Below, in pieces: positions 55,209 to 64,000 of a stretch of 64,000 nt of DNA. Below the pieces are notes generated by a model. It did no database searches and had not been told where the DNA came from. It saw only the letters and a program-made list of their open reading frames with translations. Source of the stretch: Arthrobacter echini (GTDB taxonomy: Bacteria; Actinomycetota; Actinomycetes; Actinomycetales; Micrococcaceae); the NCBI RefSeq assembly GCF_004803505.1, contig NZ_SSWH01000012.1, forward strand, positions 1 to 64,000, written 5' to 3'. The first letter of the stretch is position 1; each line of letters starts with the position of its first letter. A program made the position numbers and the translations under genes.

Positions 55209-56336
55209 TCAGAGCCGTGGCAGGAAGGCTGCGGCGTCCTCGTGGGAGAGGCCGGTGGCCTCGAGCAGATCCACGACCAGCGGTCGCAGGAGCAGGACGA
55301 GCCCTTCACCCTCGAGACGTCGGATGTGCAGGGGCTCGGGATGGAGCTGGTCGGCGACGGCGGCGAGCTCGATCCGCGCCTGGCGGAGATTCAGACTGCG
55401 CTCCGTGGCATCACGACCGGACAGCGCCCGGCTGAGGAGGTCCACGCCGTCGGCGGCGTCCTCCAGCGCCTGGCCGAGGTGTTCGATGGCCTCGTCCGTC
55501 AGTGCCGCATGATTGATCACCGAGGTCAGACGCCGCGAGAAAACGCGGCTGTTGCGGACGGCGAGGTCGATGAACCCGACGGCCTGCCGGAGGGACCCCA
55601 GTTCGTCACGGTGCCTGCGGTACGCCGGAGAGATCCGGGCTACCTCCTCGGCAGAGCGCATGCTGGTGGTCAGGCCCTCGAGTGTGGAGTGGGTGGCCCG
55701 CGCTCGCACGAGGGCGTGCCAGGCACGGGTCGCATCGCTCTCCCGCAGGGCGACGGCGCCCTCCCTGAGGACGTACGAGAGCTCACCCAGGAGCCCGCGG
55801 ACATCCGTCTTGGGTTCCCGGCGCGGATCCCGGGGTACCAGCATGGTGATGACGAGGGCGAACAGACCGCCGACGACGGCGTCGAGGCTGCGCGTGAACG
55901 GGCCGCCGTCAGGAGCCGGGAGCAGGACCACGAGCAGTGACTGCAGCCCGAGCTGCGTGGTGAAGATGGTGCCACTGTCCAAAAAACGCGCCAGGAGGAT
56001 GGAGACGAACAACACGAGAGCCGCCTGCCACAGACCGGTACCGAACAGGGTCAGGAGGATGTCGCCCACCGCGATGCCCAGTGTGCAGCCCACCGCGACC
56101 TCGAGGACGCGGCGAACCCGGGGGTCGCGGGAGAAACCGAGTGCGATCATGGACGAGGTCGCCGCGAACAGGGGTCCTTCATGACCCAGGACCTCCTCCG
56201 CGAAGGCATAGGCACCGACGGCGCCGACGGTCATCTGCAGCGCGGTGACCACCGACGACGAGCTGCGCCTGAATCCGATTCTCGTGCGTTTGCGCAGGAA
56301 CGCGAGGGTTGCGGAGAGTCCTCGGCGTGGCGGCAT
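55209..56336 (-). CDS. FUSC/aromatic acid exporter-like membrane protein
   Basis: A 375-residue protein. About six hydrophobic segments lie in residues 30-160 (VVTALQMTVGAVGAYAFAEE, ATSSMIALGF, VGCTLGIAVGDILL), and the last ~205 residues are a long soluble alpha-helical domain. The layout matches the FUSC/aromatic acid exporter (ArAE) family. The ATG at 56336 begins the fold. The gene is the first of a minus-strand run with radA, disA and mutY, and is divergent from pstC. Transport function is inferred from family and the substrate is unknown. Confidence 0.75.
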   Translation of the reverse strand: MPPRRGLSATLAFLRKRTRIGFRRSSSSVVTALQMTVGAVGAYAFAEEVLGHEGPLFAATSSMIALGFSRDPRVRRVLEVAVGCTLGIAVGDILLTLFGTGLWQAALVLFVSILLARFLDSGTIFTTQLGLQSLLVVLLPAPDGGPFTRSLDAVVGGLFALVITMLVPRDPRREPKTDVRGLLGELSYVLREGAVALRESDATRAWHALVRARATHSTLEGLTTSMRSAEEVARISPAYRRHRDELGSLRQAVGFIDLAVRNSRVFSRRLTSVINHAALTDEAIEHLGQALEDAADGVDLLSRALSGRDATERSLNLRQARIELAAVADQLHPEPLHIRRLEGEGLVLLLRPLVVDLLEATGLSHEDAAAFLPRL

Positions 56337-56411
56337 GGACCCAAGTCTATGAGGTGCTTCGATCTGGGGTCCGGACCCGGGCGGACGGCTCGGGCAGTGA
56401 AGGGCAGCGTT

Positions 56412-56433
56412 GTTCATCTCCCGTTAAGGAACC
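56412..56433 (+). promoter_or_regulatory. PHO-box-like direct repeat upstream of pstC
   Basis: GTTCATCTCCC followed directly by GTTAAGGAACC forms two 11-bp units beginning GTT, the first close to the PhoP box unit of actinobacteria (GTTCACC-like). It lies about 150 bp upstream of pstC and would support phosphate-starvation control. Confidence 0.45.
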
Positions 56434-56582
56434 CCCGCCAATGGCGTCATCTGCCTGTCCTACTGTCGGGGACGTATGCCGGTCCTCCACGTCGGTACCG
56501 GGTGCCACCCGAGGATCACGTACCGTGACATCTGTTCCGAGCGCGCAGCGCCGCCCATCATCTTCGTTCCGAAGGGTTACTC

Positions 56583-57515
56583 GTGTCGACCACCACTCTG
56601 ACCAGAAGTGATCCTGCAGGTAGATCCGGAGACAGGGTCTTCTCCGCGGCCGCCCTCGGAGCAGGTGTCCTGATCCTTGCGGTCCTGTTCGGTGTAGCGC
56701 TCTTCCTGATCCTTCAGGCGCTGCCGGTCGCAGGCGCCGATCCGGCCGAGATCACCGGAGGTGAGGGCTTCGCGGCCTACATCTTCCCGATCGTCGTCGG
56801 TACCGTCATCGCCGCCGCCATCGCCCTGCTGCTCGCGACTCCGCTGGGGATCGGTGTCGCCCTGTTCATCTCGCACTACGCTCCCCGGCGTCTGGCCATG
56901 ACCTTCGGGTACGTCGTCGATCTGCTGGCCGCCATTCCCTCGGTGGTCTACGGGGCGTGGGGTTATGCGGTCCTCGCGCCGAGACTGGCGACCGGCTACG
57001 GCTGGCTCGCCGAGAATCTGGGCTGGATCCCCATCTTCGCTGGGCCCGCGAGCCAGACGGGCAAGACCATTCTCACGGCCGGTATCGTCCTGGCCGTCAT
57101 GGTCCTGCCGATCATCACGTCGCTGAGCCGGGAGATCTTTCTGCAGACCCCCACGCTGCACGAGGAGGCCGCGCTGGCCATGGGTGCCACCAGACTGGAG
57201 ATGATCCGGATGGCGGTGCTGCCCTTCGCGCGGAACGGCATCATCAGTGCGGCGATGCTCGGCCTCGGCAGGGCACTGGGGGAGACGATGGCGGTGGCCC
57301 TGGTCCTCTCGGGCGGCGCCCTGACGGCGAGCCTCATCCAGTCGGGGAACCAGACGATCGCCGCGGAGATAGCCCTCAATTTCCCCGAAGCCTTCGGACT
57401 GCGCCTCAGCGAGCTCATCGCGGCGGGACTGGTGCTCTTCGTGATCACCCTGGTCGTCAACATCATCGCCCGGTGGATCATCGGGCGGCACAAGGAATTC
57501 TCGGGGGCCAACTGA
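56583..57515 (+). CDS. pstC: Phosphate ABC transporter permease PstC
   Basis: A 310-residue permease with six membrane helices (first at about 20-43). The binding-protein-dependent transport signature is EEAALAMGATRLEMIRMAVLP, the loop that contacts PstB. It begins with GTG and has a GAAGGG ribosome site. PstA follows after one base. No pstS, which normally precedes pstC, is found between the divergent FUSC gene and this start, so the binding protein must be encoded elsewhere. Confidence 0.93.
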   Translation: MSTTTLTRSDPAGRSGDRVFSAAALGAGVLILAVLFGVALFLILQALPVAGADPAEITGGEGFAAYIFPIVVGTVIAAAIALLLATPLGIGVALFISHYAPRRLAMTFGYVVDLLAAIPSVVYGAWGYAVLAPRLATGYGWLAENLGWIPIFAGPASQTGKTILTAGIVLAVMVLPIITSLSREIFLQTPTLHEEAALAMGATRLEMIRMAVLPFARNGIISAAMLGLGRALGETMAVALVLSGGALTASLIQSGNQTIAAEIALNFPEAFGLRLSELIAAGLVLFVITLVVNIIARWIIGRHKEFSGAN

Positions 57516-57516
57516 G

Positions 57517-58620
57517 ATGAGCAGTTCGACACTTCAGAAGCGGCGCTCGCAGCTGACCAAGGGCAGACTGCCCGGATACGCGGTCTGGGTGGTCCTCGGC
57601 GCGGCCGTCGTGCTGGCGGCAGCGGTCTCGGCACTCGTCGGGTTCAACGTCTTCGCCTGGGCGGTTCTCGCGGCCGTCTTCTTCGTCCTCGGCGCCACCC
57701 TGGTCACCGCGGCAGCGGAGGGCAGCCGCAAGGCAGCCGATTCGCTGATGACCTATCTGGTCTACGGGTCCTTCGTGATCGCACTGCTTCCACTGCTGTC
57801 CGTGATCTGGACGGTCCTCGAGCGGGGACTGCCCGGGCTCTCGTACGACTTCCTCTTCACGTCCATGAACGGGGTCACCGGCGCCGTCGACAATGCCTCC
57901 GTGGAGAACGGGACGCCGGTGCTCGGCGGTGCCTACCACGCGATCGTCGGTACCCTCCAGATCACGTTCTGGGCCACTCTCGTGTCGGTGCCGATCGGCC
58001 TCCTGGCCGCCGTCTACCTCGTGGAGTACGGAAAGGGCGGCGCACTCGACCGCGCCATCACCTTCTTCGTGGACGTCATGACCGGTATCCCCTCCATCGT
58101 GGCCGGCCTCTTCGCGGCCGCACTGTTCGCGCTGGTGTTCGGCCCCGGCACGCGAACCGGTTTCGTGGCCTCCGTCGCGCTGTCGGTGCTCATGATCCCG
58201 GTCGTCGTGCGATCCACGGAGGAGATGCTGAGGATCGTCCCCAACGAGCTGCGGGAGGCCTCCTACGCCCTCGGCGTCCGGAAGTGGCGCACCATACTGA
58301 AGGTCGTGGTCCCCACGGCCATCTCCGGGATCGCCTCCGGTGTGACGCTCGCCATTGCCCGGGTGGTAGGAGAAACCGCTCCGATCCTCGTCACCGCTGG
58401 TTTCGCGAGCTCCATCAACCTCAATGTCTTCCAGGGATGGATGAGCACGCTCCCGACGTTCATCTATTACCAGATCCTCACCCCGACCTCCCCCACGAAC
58501 ATCGATCCCAGTACCCAGCGCGCGTGGGCGGCGGCGTTGATCCTCATCATCATGGTCATGCTGCTCAATGTGGTGGCACGCCTGATCGCGAGGGCGTTCG
58601 CGCCGAGGACCAGCCGCTGA
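57517..58620 (+). CDS. pstA: Phosphate ABC transporter permease PstA
   Basis: A 367-residue permease, longer than usual because of two N-terminal hydrophobic segments (about 23-70) before the six-helix core. The EAA loop is [23 protein letters not shown]. Starts with ATG one base after the pstC stop. It forms the membrane channel with PstC. Confidence 0.93.
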   Translation: MSSSTLQKRRSQLTKGRLPGYAVWVVLGAAVVLAAAVSALVGFNVFAWAVLAAVFFVLGATLVTAAAEGSRKAADSLMTYLVYGSFVIALLPLLSVIWTVLERGLPGLSYDFLFTSMNGVTGAVDNASVENGTPVLGGAYHAIVGTLQITFWATLVSVPIGLLAAVYLVEYGKGGALDRAITFFVDVMTGIPSIVAGLFAAALFALVFGPGTRTGFVASVALSVLMIPVVVRSTEEMLRIVPNELREASYALGVRKWRTILKVVVPTAISGIASGVTLAIARVVGETAPILVTAGFASSINLNVFQGWMSTLPTFIYYQILTPTSPTNIDPSTQRAWAAALILIIMVMLLNVVARLIARAFAPRTSR

Positions 58621-58679
58621 GTCCTGTTCTTCTCCCGTCCTCTCCGACACACAGCGTTCCAGGAACCGATAAGGAAAAC

Positions 58680-59459
58680 ATGTCCAAGCGAATCGACGTC
58701 AAGGACCTCAACGTCTACTACAGCAAGTTCCTTGCCGTGGAGAACGTCAACATCTCCATCGAAGCCCGTTCGGTGACCGCGTTCATCGGCCCTTCGGGCT
58801 GCGGCAAGTCCACCTTCCTGAGGACGCTGAACCGGATGCACGAGGTCATCCCCGGGGCGCGCGTCGAGGGCGAGGTGCTGCTCGACGGCGACGATCTCTA
58901 CGACTCCGCCGTCGATCCCGTGACCGTCCGCGGTCAGATCGGCATGGTCTTCCAGCGACCCAACCCGTTCCCCACCATGTCCATCCGCGACAACGTGCTC
59001 GCGGGCGTGAAACTCAACAACAAGCGCATCAGCAGGTCGGACGCCGATGATCTCGTCGAGAAGTCCCTGAGCGGCGCGAATCTCTGGAACGAGGTCAAGG
59101 ACCGGCTGGGGCGCCCGGGCTCCGGACTGTCCGGTGGCCAGCAGCAGCGTCTGTGCATCGCTCGCGCCATCGCCGTCTCACCCCAGGTGATCCTCATGGA
59201 CGAGCCGTGTTCAGCCCTCGACCCCATCTCGACGCTCGCCATCGAGGACCTCATCAACGAGCTCAAGGCCGACTACACGGTGGTGATCGTGACGCACAAC
59301 ATGCAGCAGGCGGCGCGCGTCTCGGACAGGACGGCGTTCTTCAACATCGCGGGAACGGGCATGCCCGGTAACCTGATCGAGTACGCCGACACCACCACCA
59401 TCTTCAACAACCCGGTCCAGAAGTCGACGGAGGACTACGTCTCCGGACGCTTCGGGTAG
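58680..59459 (+). CDS. pstB: Phosphate ABC transporter ATP-binding protein PstB
   Basis: A 259-residue ABC ATPase energising PstCA. Walker A is GPSGCGKST, the Q-loop is [13 protein letters not shown], the ABC signature is [14 protein letters not shown], Walker B is [13 protein letters not shown], and the switch His is in [11 protein letters not shown]. Phosphate-type features include the NPFP and the C-terminal [22 protein letters not shown] precedes the ATG. No phoU follows; the next gene is the convergent pit. Confidence 0.96.
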   Translation: MSKRIDVKDLNVYYSKFLAVENVNISIEARSVTAFIGPSGCGKSTFLRTLNRMHEVIPGARVEGEVLLDGDDLYDSAVDPVTVRGQIGMVFQRPNPFPTMSIRDNVLAGVKLNNKRISRSDADDLVEKSLSGANLWNEVKDRLGRPGSGLSGGQQQRLCIARAIAVSPQVILMDEPCSALDPISTLAIEDLINELKADYTVVIVTHNMQQAARVSDRTAFFNIAGTGMPGNLIEYADTTTIFNNPVQKSTEDYVSGRFG

Positions 59460-59462
59460 GTC

Positions 59463-60473
59463 CTACACCAGAGGGCTCAGCGCGAGGAAGAGCACCGCAC
59501 CGAGCAGCGCTGTTGCCGGCGCTGTCACGAGCCAACTGAGCAGGATCCGTGCCACGCGTGGACGGCGGACGGAGGCGAAAGGCTCATTGGCTCCTGCCCC
59601 GACGATCGCCGAGGTCATGGCGTGGGTGCTGGAGAGCGGGACATGCAGGAGAACCGCGCCGATGAGCAGCATCGCCGATCCGATGCCCTGGGCCACGGTG
59701 CCGCGCATCGGATCGATCTGCACCAGGCGGTGGCCCAGCGTGTGGGTGATCCTCCACCCACCGAACATCGCCCCTGACGCCAGCAGGAGGGCGGCGAACA
59801 CCTGCACCCACATGGGTGTCCCCGAGCCACTGGCGTAGCCTGCGCCCACCAGCGCCAGCAGGACCACCGCCGTCGTCCGCTGTCCGTCCTGGATACCGTG
59901 TCCGAGCGCGAAGACCCCGGTCAGCACGGACTGCGCTATCCGGTTGCCGCTGTTCACCCTGGCAGGTGAGCCGTGGCGCAGCAGCCAGGTCGAGGGAAAG
60001 ACGGCGGCGTAGGCCACGAGGTAGGCGATGATCGGGGAGAGCATGAGCGGCAGGACGATCTGCAGCAGCAGCGCCTCGTTCGCGCCCTCCATGCTTCGAT
60101 GGTCCGTGAAGCGCGACGCGACGCCCGCGCCGATGACTCCACCGAGCAGGGCGTGCGTGGACGACGACGGCGTCCCCCGGTACCAGGTGAGGATGCCCCA
60201 GCCGCAGGCCGCGACGAGCGCGGTCAGCAGGATGGCCAGGCCCGTGGCACCGGAGGGAAGCCCGCCGGCCGCGTCGATGAACAGCAGTGTCAGGGACGTA
60301 CCCAGCAGCGCCCCCACCAGGTTGAACAGTGCGGCGAGCAGGACGGCGACCGTCGGGGTGAGCGCACGCGTCCGTACCGCTGCGGCCACCGAATTCGAGA
60401 CATCGTGAAAACCGTTCAGGAAGGCGAAACCACCCGCGGCGGCGATCACCGCGCCGAGGAGCAGGGGCTCCAC
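59463..60473 (-). CDS. pit: Low-affinity inorganic phosphate transporter Pit
   Basis: A 336-residue PiT-family protein with about ten hydrophobic segments. The signature repeats are present: GFHDVSNSVAAAVRTRAL near residue 21, and HGIQDGQRTTAVVL in the second half. The second repeat has Gln-Asp-Gly in place of the usual Asn-Asp-x, a variant seen in some actinobacterial members. It imports metal-phosphate with protons. The GTG start directly follows the DUF47 stop codon with no gap, so the two are a translationally linked pair. Convergent with pstB. Confidence 0.9.
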   Translation of the reverse strand: MEPLLLGAVIAAAGGFAFLNGFHDVSNSVAAAVRTRALTPTVAVLLAALFNLVGALLGTSLTLLFIDAAGGLPSGATGLAILLTALVAACGWGILTWYRGTPSSSTHALLGGVIGAGVASRFTDHRSMEGANEALLLQIVLPLMLSPIIAYLVAYAAVFPSTWLLRHGSPARVNSGNRIAQSVLTGVFALGHGIQDGQRTTAVVLLALVGAGYASGSGTPMWVQVFAALLLASGAMFGGWRITHTLGHRLVQIDPMRGTVAQGIGSAMLLIGAVLLHVPLSSTHAMTSAIVGAGANEPFASVRRPRVARILLSWLVTAPATALLGAVLFLALSPLV

Positions 60474-61091
60474 CTACGATTCCTTGACGAGGATGCTGCC
60501 CACCTGCGTCGCGACCCGCCGGATGTCCCGGGTGACGTCGACCAGCTGATCGGCCACATCACGATGCCGGAGGTAGACGGAGGGCTTGTGGTCGTGCATC
60601 AGTTCGGCGCACCAGCTGCGATGCGTGCGCTCGGCACGCTTGGCCAGCCGGAGGATCTCGATCCAGTACTCCTCGAGGTCCTCCATCGAGCTCAGCTGCT
60701 GCATGGCGACGGCCGTGAGCTCTGCCTGCCGGTTGATGACCTCGAGCTGGTCCGAGGCGCGCTGGCTCAGCGTGCTGAGCCTGTACAGGGCGATCAGCTC
60801 GCCGGCGCCGTCGAGCTTCTCGATGGCCTCGTTGAGCAGTCGCGAGAGGGAGTACATGTCCTCCCGCGGCAGGGAGTTGATGAAGGAGGTGCGCATGGAG
60901 GTCAGCAGGGCGAAGTGGAGATCCGTCGAGGCGGACTCGTGCTCGTGGAGTTCCTCGGAGAGGGCGTCGTACTCCTCGGTGGACGCGCCGAGGATGGCGG
61001 ACATGGTTCCCACGCCGAGCACCAGTTGCCGTGCCATGCGTGAGAGCAGCTCGGGCCCTGCGTTCTCCTGGGGGAAGAGGCGTAGCTTCAC
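60474..61091 (-). CDS. DUF47 family (PhoU-like) phosphate transport accessory protein
   Basis: A 205-residue all-helical protein of the DUF47/PhoU-related group (MKLRLFPQE start, FINSLPREDMYSLSRLLNEAIEKLDGAGELI). Such proteins are the usual upstream partners of pit genes and are thought to modulate phosphate uptake, binding metal through Glu/Asp-rich helices. Its stop codon touches the pit start, which supports joint function. No separate PhoU of the Pst system is in the window. Confidence 0.88.
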   Translation of the reverse strand: MKLRLFPQENAGPELLSRMARQLVLGVGTMSAILGASTEEYDALSEELHEHESASTDLHFALLTSMRTSFINSLPREDMYSLSRLLNEAIEKLDGAGELIALYRLSTLSQRASDQLEVINRQAELTAVAMQQLSSMEDLEEYWIEILRLAKRAERTHRSWCAELMHDHKPSVYLRHRDVADQLVDVTRDIRRVATQVGSILVKES

Positions 61092-61305
61092 GGGATCTTC
61101 CTCGGAGGGCGGGGGCTGTCCGGTGCATCGGTGCCGAGTGCACCGGAATCCGGGGGGCAGAGCAGTGGCGCCGAACCGGGAGCGCCTCTCGGCGGAAGGC
61201 CGCTCGAAGCGGCTGGGTGTTGAAGCCCGGGGGTTCCACGGCTCGACGCCGCAACAAGTCTTGCCGTCCCTGCCGGAACTGTCAACCGGGGCACTGACCG
61301 CAGGC

Positions 61306-61953
61306 TCAGTCGAGTTCTCCCCGCCGCCATGCCGCCGCCGCGTGTTCGAGATCCTCTGCGGTCCTCACGAGCTGGCTGGAGCTTCGCGTCAGTTTGGAGG
61401 CGTGCGTACCGTTGGCAAGTTCGGCAGCATCGGCATGATTGGCCTGGCCGAGGGCGACGACGCGGCAGAAGGCCGCGAAGCGTTCGAGGGCCACGTCGAA
61501 CTCGCCGTCGAACGCTCCCGAGAGGATGGTGTTGGCCATGACGGTCATCTCGGCGGCACCGGGTGGTTCGGCGACGCCGGCGACGACCTTCGAGACCTGC
61601 GCGGTCTCCTTGCCGGAGGCGAAGTAGGCGGCGATCCGTTCCGGATTCTGCTGGGTGGCCGCACGCAGTGCGTAGAGGCGCCAGAGCGCACCGGGCAGGG
61701 ACCGCGCAGGGCTCTCGGCCCACATCTCGGCGATGGCTTCGAGCCCCTGCTGATCCGCGAGCTCGACCAGGCGCCGGGTGACCTCCGGATCGTCGGCGTC
61801 GCGCCCGTGGTGCACCAGCGCGTGCGCCGCCATGTGGGCTGCTTCGGAGACGCGGGAGGGATCGATTCCTCCCGCGAAGATCTCGAAGTCCGCGGGGGCG
61901 AACGGCCTCGGTTTGTGGGGCCGTGGGCTCTTGCTCGTGTAGTCGCCGTCCAT
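61306..61953 (-). CDS. Conserved hypothetical protein of actinobacteria
   Basis: A 215-residue soluble, mostly helical, Ala-rich protein (starting MDGDYTSKSPRPHKPRPF; alternative ATG four codons earlier at 61965). No catalytic motif, signal or membrane segment is visible. I recall similar short proteins in Arthrobacter genomes, sometimes misannotated as an RNA polymerase beta-subunit fragment; there is no support for that function. GGAG lies 1 base from the first and 13 from the second ATG, so the start is uncertain. It is 214 bases upstream of the DUF47 gene on the same strand. Confidence 0.7.
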   Translation of the reverse strand: MDGDYTSKSPRPHKPRPFAPADFEIFAGGIDPSRVSEAAHMAAHALVHHGRDADDPEVTRRLVELADQQGLEAIAEMWAESPARSLPGALWRLYALRAATQQNPERIAAYFASGKETAQVSKVVAGVAEPPGAAEMTVMANTILSGAFDGEFDVALERFAAFCRVVALGQANHADAAELANGTHASKLTRSSSQLVRTAEDLEHAAAAWRRGELD

Positions 61954-62130
61954 GGGATGAACCATACTCCTGGGCTGTTCGGCGTCGGTAGCGAGCCGCG
62001 TAGACCGTCCGGTAGCAGCACGGCGCCGAGGTGCCTCCGGCTGTCCCGTCGGGCATGGCGATTACGCTAAAGTGATGGGGTCATCGCCGCGCGGGGCCTC
62101 TTCAGGCCGCCAGGAGCGCGGCAGGTGCAG

Positions 62131-62204
62131 GGGCCTTTAGCTCAGTTGGTTAGAGCAACGGACTTTTAATCCGTGGGTCGTGGGTTCGATCCCCACAGGG
62201 CCCA
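62131..62204 (+). tRNA. tRNA-Lys (anticodon TTT)
   Basis: A complete cloverleaf of 74 bases: acceptor GGGCCTT with AGGGCCC, D-arm GCTC/GAGC, anticodon stem ACGGA/TCCGT around loop CTTTTAA (anticodon TTT) and T-arm GTGGG/CCCAC with TTCGATC. Discriminator A; the CCA end is not encoded. A TTCGCC-TC-GGCGAA hairpin follows at 62222-62235. The 257 bases to the next gene show no coding region. Confidence 0.97.
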
Positions 62205-62461
62205 CGACCTGTCCGGAGAGCTTCGCCTCGGCGAATGCGACTCATCGTACGTCGTTCGGCTGATGGGACGCGGTATCGCAGGGCCGGTGCCATCCGTTGC
62301 TCGACGTGATGCATTCCGGTGGATAGGGTGGCGATGTCGCCTTCCGCGACGTCCGGCTCCGGCCGGCCACGGTTGAAGGGTGAGCGATCCGGTCACAGCT
62401 GATCGATGCTGATACCCGGCGCTTGCGCATCACTATTCAGCAGAGGAAGGGCAGGGACACC

Positions 62462-63217
62462 ATGTCATTCGAAGGCAGAGTTGCGCTCGTCACCGGCGGT
62501 GGGTCAGGACTGGGCGAAGCGATCAGCAAGGAACTCGCTTCCCACAAGGTGAAGGTCGTCGTCACCGACATCGACCTCGACGCCGCCACCCGCGTCGTCA
62601 CAGAGATCTCGGACTCCGGCGGAACGGCCGCCGCTCTGGAGCAGAACACAGCCAAGGCCGAGGACTCCGACAAAGCCGTTCGCTTCGCAGTGGAAACCTA
62701 CGGTGGACTGAACTACGCGGTGAACAACGCCGGCATCGGCGGCAACCAGGCTCCGGCGGGCGAAGTCGACCTCGACGACTGGAACCGGGTCATCGACATC
62801 AACCTCAACGGCGTGCTCTACGGCATGCGTTACCAGATCCCGGAGATGCTGAAGGCAGGAGCGGACGCTTCCGCGATCGTGAACATGGCCTCCATCCACG
62901 GCTCTGTCGCTGCGATCGGCAACGGCGCCTATACCGCCGCCAAGCACGGGGTCGTGGGTCTGACGAGGAACGCGGCCGCCGAATACGGTGCTCAGGGCTT
63001 GCGCATCAACGCCGTCGGGCCCGGATACATCAATACGCCGCTGCTCGAGAACAACCTCAGCGAGGAAGTACTGGCAGCGCTTGTGGACAAGCACCCCCTC
63101 GGACGTCTGGGAAGCCCGGAAGAGGTCGCGCGCGTCGTCCGCTTCCTGCTGTCGGACGACGCCTCCTTCGTCACGGGTAGCTACTACCTCATCGACGGCG
63201 GCTACACGGCAGTCTGA
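62462..63217 (+). CDS. SDR family oxidoreductase (FabG-like)
   Basis: A 251-residue classical SDR: TGGGSGLGEAI at the nucleotide site, Asp after strand 2 (TDIDL) favouring NAD, NNAG, the active-site Ser in NMASIHG, and YTAAKHG for the Tyr/Lys pair. The C-terminal VTGSYYLIDGGYTAV is the usual end. The ATG at 62462 has GAAGGGCAGGGAC upstream. It is a stand-alone gene between tRNA-Lys and the antiporter, so no substrate is indicated. Confidence 0.88.
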   Translation: MSFEGRVALVTGGGSGLGEAISKELASHKVKVVVTDIDLDAATRVVTEISDSGGTAAALEQNTAKAEDSDKAVRFAVETYGGLNYAVNNAGIGGNQAPAGEVDLDDWNRVIDINLNGVLYGMRYQIPEMLKAGADASAIVNMASIHGSVAAIGNGAYTAAKHGVVGLTRNAAAEYGAQGLRINAVGPGYINTPLLENNLSEEVLAALVDKHPLGRLGSPEEVARVVRFLLSDDASFVTGSYYLIDGGYTAV

Positions 63218-63273
63218 GCCGACCCCGGCGCGAGTGTCCGCCAGGTCAGTTCCTCGCCGGAAACGTGTGCCGC

Positions 63274-63313
63274 TGCCCTATGGGGCGCCCGGGTGCCCTA
63301 TGGGGCAACCGGG
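63274..63313. repeat. Tandem 20-bp repeat overlapping the antiporter stop codon
   Basis: Two adjacent 20-bp copies (63274-63293 and 63294-63313) differ at two bases. Each contains GCCC-TATG-GGGC, a small hairpin. The second copy carries the stop and last codons of the antiporter gene. The region could act as a terminator between the convergent SDR and antiporter genes. Confidence 0.7.
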
Positions 63314-64000
63314 CGCGGCCGGACCCGCTGGCGGTAGCGTTCGAGGGCGTTCATGGCGGGAGTCGCGGTGGTGCCGTGGAGCACGATGGATGACACGATG
63401 ACCAGCGAGACGGCGGGCCACAGAGCCCACCCGTCCTCCTTGCTGAAGTACCCCATGGCGAAGCACAGGTAGTACAGCGAGCCCACCCCGCGGACGCCGA
63501 ACGCCGATACAACCCACCGTTCGCCACGCATCAGCCGCTTGTCGCCGATCAGGGAGATTCCGGCCGCCAGCGGCCTGATCACCAGGAGCACGACGGCGGC
63601 TACACCGACATGCGACCACTCCAGGCGTGGGACGGCGTCAGCAAGGAACGAGGTTCCGATGAGCAGGAGGACGAGTAGGGTGAGCAGGTTCTCGACGTGT
63701 TCGACGAACTCGTGGAAGCGGGCATGCTTGTCGTTGCCGCGCTCGGACGAGCGCATACCCAGGGCTGCGCAGAAGACGGACAGGAAACCCCATCCACCCA
63801 CGAGGTCACCCAGACCGTAGGCCATCAGCAGGGTCGCCACCGCGCCCGCAGGTTCGGCGTATCCGACCAGCTGGTCGTTTCCGATGTGCAGGCGGTAGAG
63901 CGCCATCCCGACCAGGCGGCCCAGCAGCCAGCCGGCCACTGCGCCGATGACGACTTTGCCCACCAGATCCCACGCCAGCCAGCTCCAGATCCATTGCCCC
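63298..64000 (-). CDS. Cation/proton antiporter (CPA1/NhaP type), N-terminus outside window
   Basis: The last ~233 residues of a membrane antiporter. The frame is open to the window edge (WLAWDLVGKVVIGAVAGWLLGRLVG), so the 5' end is beyond 64000. Hydrophobic segments repeat through the fragment, and AFGVRGVGSLYYLCFAMGY is the late-helix motif with the conserved Arg of CPA1 proteins, like FGVRGIGS in NhaP relatives. It exchanges Na+ or K+ for protons in pH or salt homeostasis. The transport domain's key Asp pair is not in view except DLVG near 63810, so ion specificity is unknown. The stop lies in the tandem repeat. Confidence 0.85.
   Translation of the reverse strand, partial: GQWIWSWLAWDLVGKVVIGAVAGWLLGRLVGMALYRLHIGNDQLVGYAEPAGAVATLLMAYGLGDLVGGWGFLSVFCAALGMRSSERGNDKHARFHEFVEHVENLLTLLVLLLIGTSFLADAVPRLEWSHVGVAAVVLLVIRPLAAGISLIGDKRLMRGERWVVSAFGVRGVGSLYYLCFAMGYFSKEDGWALWPAVSLVIVSSIVLHGTTATPAMNALERYRQRVRPRPVAP

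Noticed and set aside
62131..63217. tRNA-Lys as the attachment site of a mobile element
   Set aside because: No integrase gene and no repeat of the tRNA 3' end was seen, and neighbouring genes look chromosomal.

Overview
The window is high-GC DNA from an actinobacterium, most likely a member of the Micrococcaceae (Arthrobacter and relatives). The basis is the Lsr2, the two-domain ClpC, the DUF2342 metalloprotease, and the order ppa - dacB - metalloprotease - tilS - hpt - ftsH - folE/P/B/K - DUF3180 - PH proteins - DUF2520 - panC - lysS - lsr2 - clpC, which is typical of that group. Many start codons are GTG, many genes overlap by 4 bp (ATGA or GTGA), and several transcripts appear leaderless. 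This assignment comes from recognised gene order and families, not from a database search.

Left end (1-9.1 kb), the accessory part: the 3' part of an IS1380-family transposase whose terminus runs into the last codons of a PIN-domain toxin; the cognate HTH antitoxin; an orphan membrane protein; then a compact Clp module made of a ClgR/PopR-type regulator ending in Leu-Ala-Ala, convergent with an operon of one catalytically complete ClpP and one ClpP that lacks the catalytic Ser and Asp. Next come a divergent MFS exporter/ArsR-type regulator pair around a perfect inverted repeat, a frameshifted Gfo/Idh/MocA dehydrogenase, and an NCS2 uracil permease.

Middle left (9-27 kb), mostly metabolism: SDR + aldehyde dehydrogenase, phosphoglucomutase, acyl-CoA ligase, POT peptide transporter, amidase, rhodanese overlapping pheA, topoisomerase IB, a lipid kinase, serS, a HAD phosphatase, gdhA, a SatD-like protein and ppa. 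Two small acidic proteins of unknown function are interspersed.

Core block (27-46 kb), all on the plus strand: cell wall (dacB), tRNA modification (tilS), purine salvage (hpt), protein quality control (ftsH, clpC), the complete folate operon (folE, folP, folB, folK), membrane PH-domain proteins, pantothenate (panC), lysS and lsr2. A CGC-N5-GCG element matching the known ClgR operator lies upstream of clpC, so the regulator type seen at 2.6 kb and the ClpC unfoldase belong to the same regulatory logic.

Right part (46-64 kb): an S9 peptidase, an N-acetylglutamate synthase-like GNAT, the dihydroxyacetone kinase operon dhaKLM, a minus-strand run (FUSC-like membrane protein, radA, disA, mutY) covering DNA repair and c-di-AMP synthesis, a pstCAB operon without an adjacent pstS, a low-affinity pit/DUF47 phosphate pair, tRNA-Lys(TTT), an SDR, and a CPA1 cation/proton antiporter that runs off the right edge. 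No intergenic stretch exceeds about 300 bases; the longest (1496-1740, 15040-15297, 62205-62461) show only promoter- or hairpin-like elements or nothing recognisable. No rRNA genes, CRISPR arrays, integrases or complete insertion sequences were seen.
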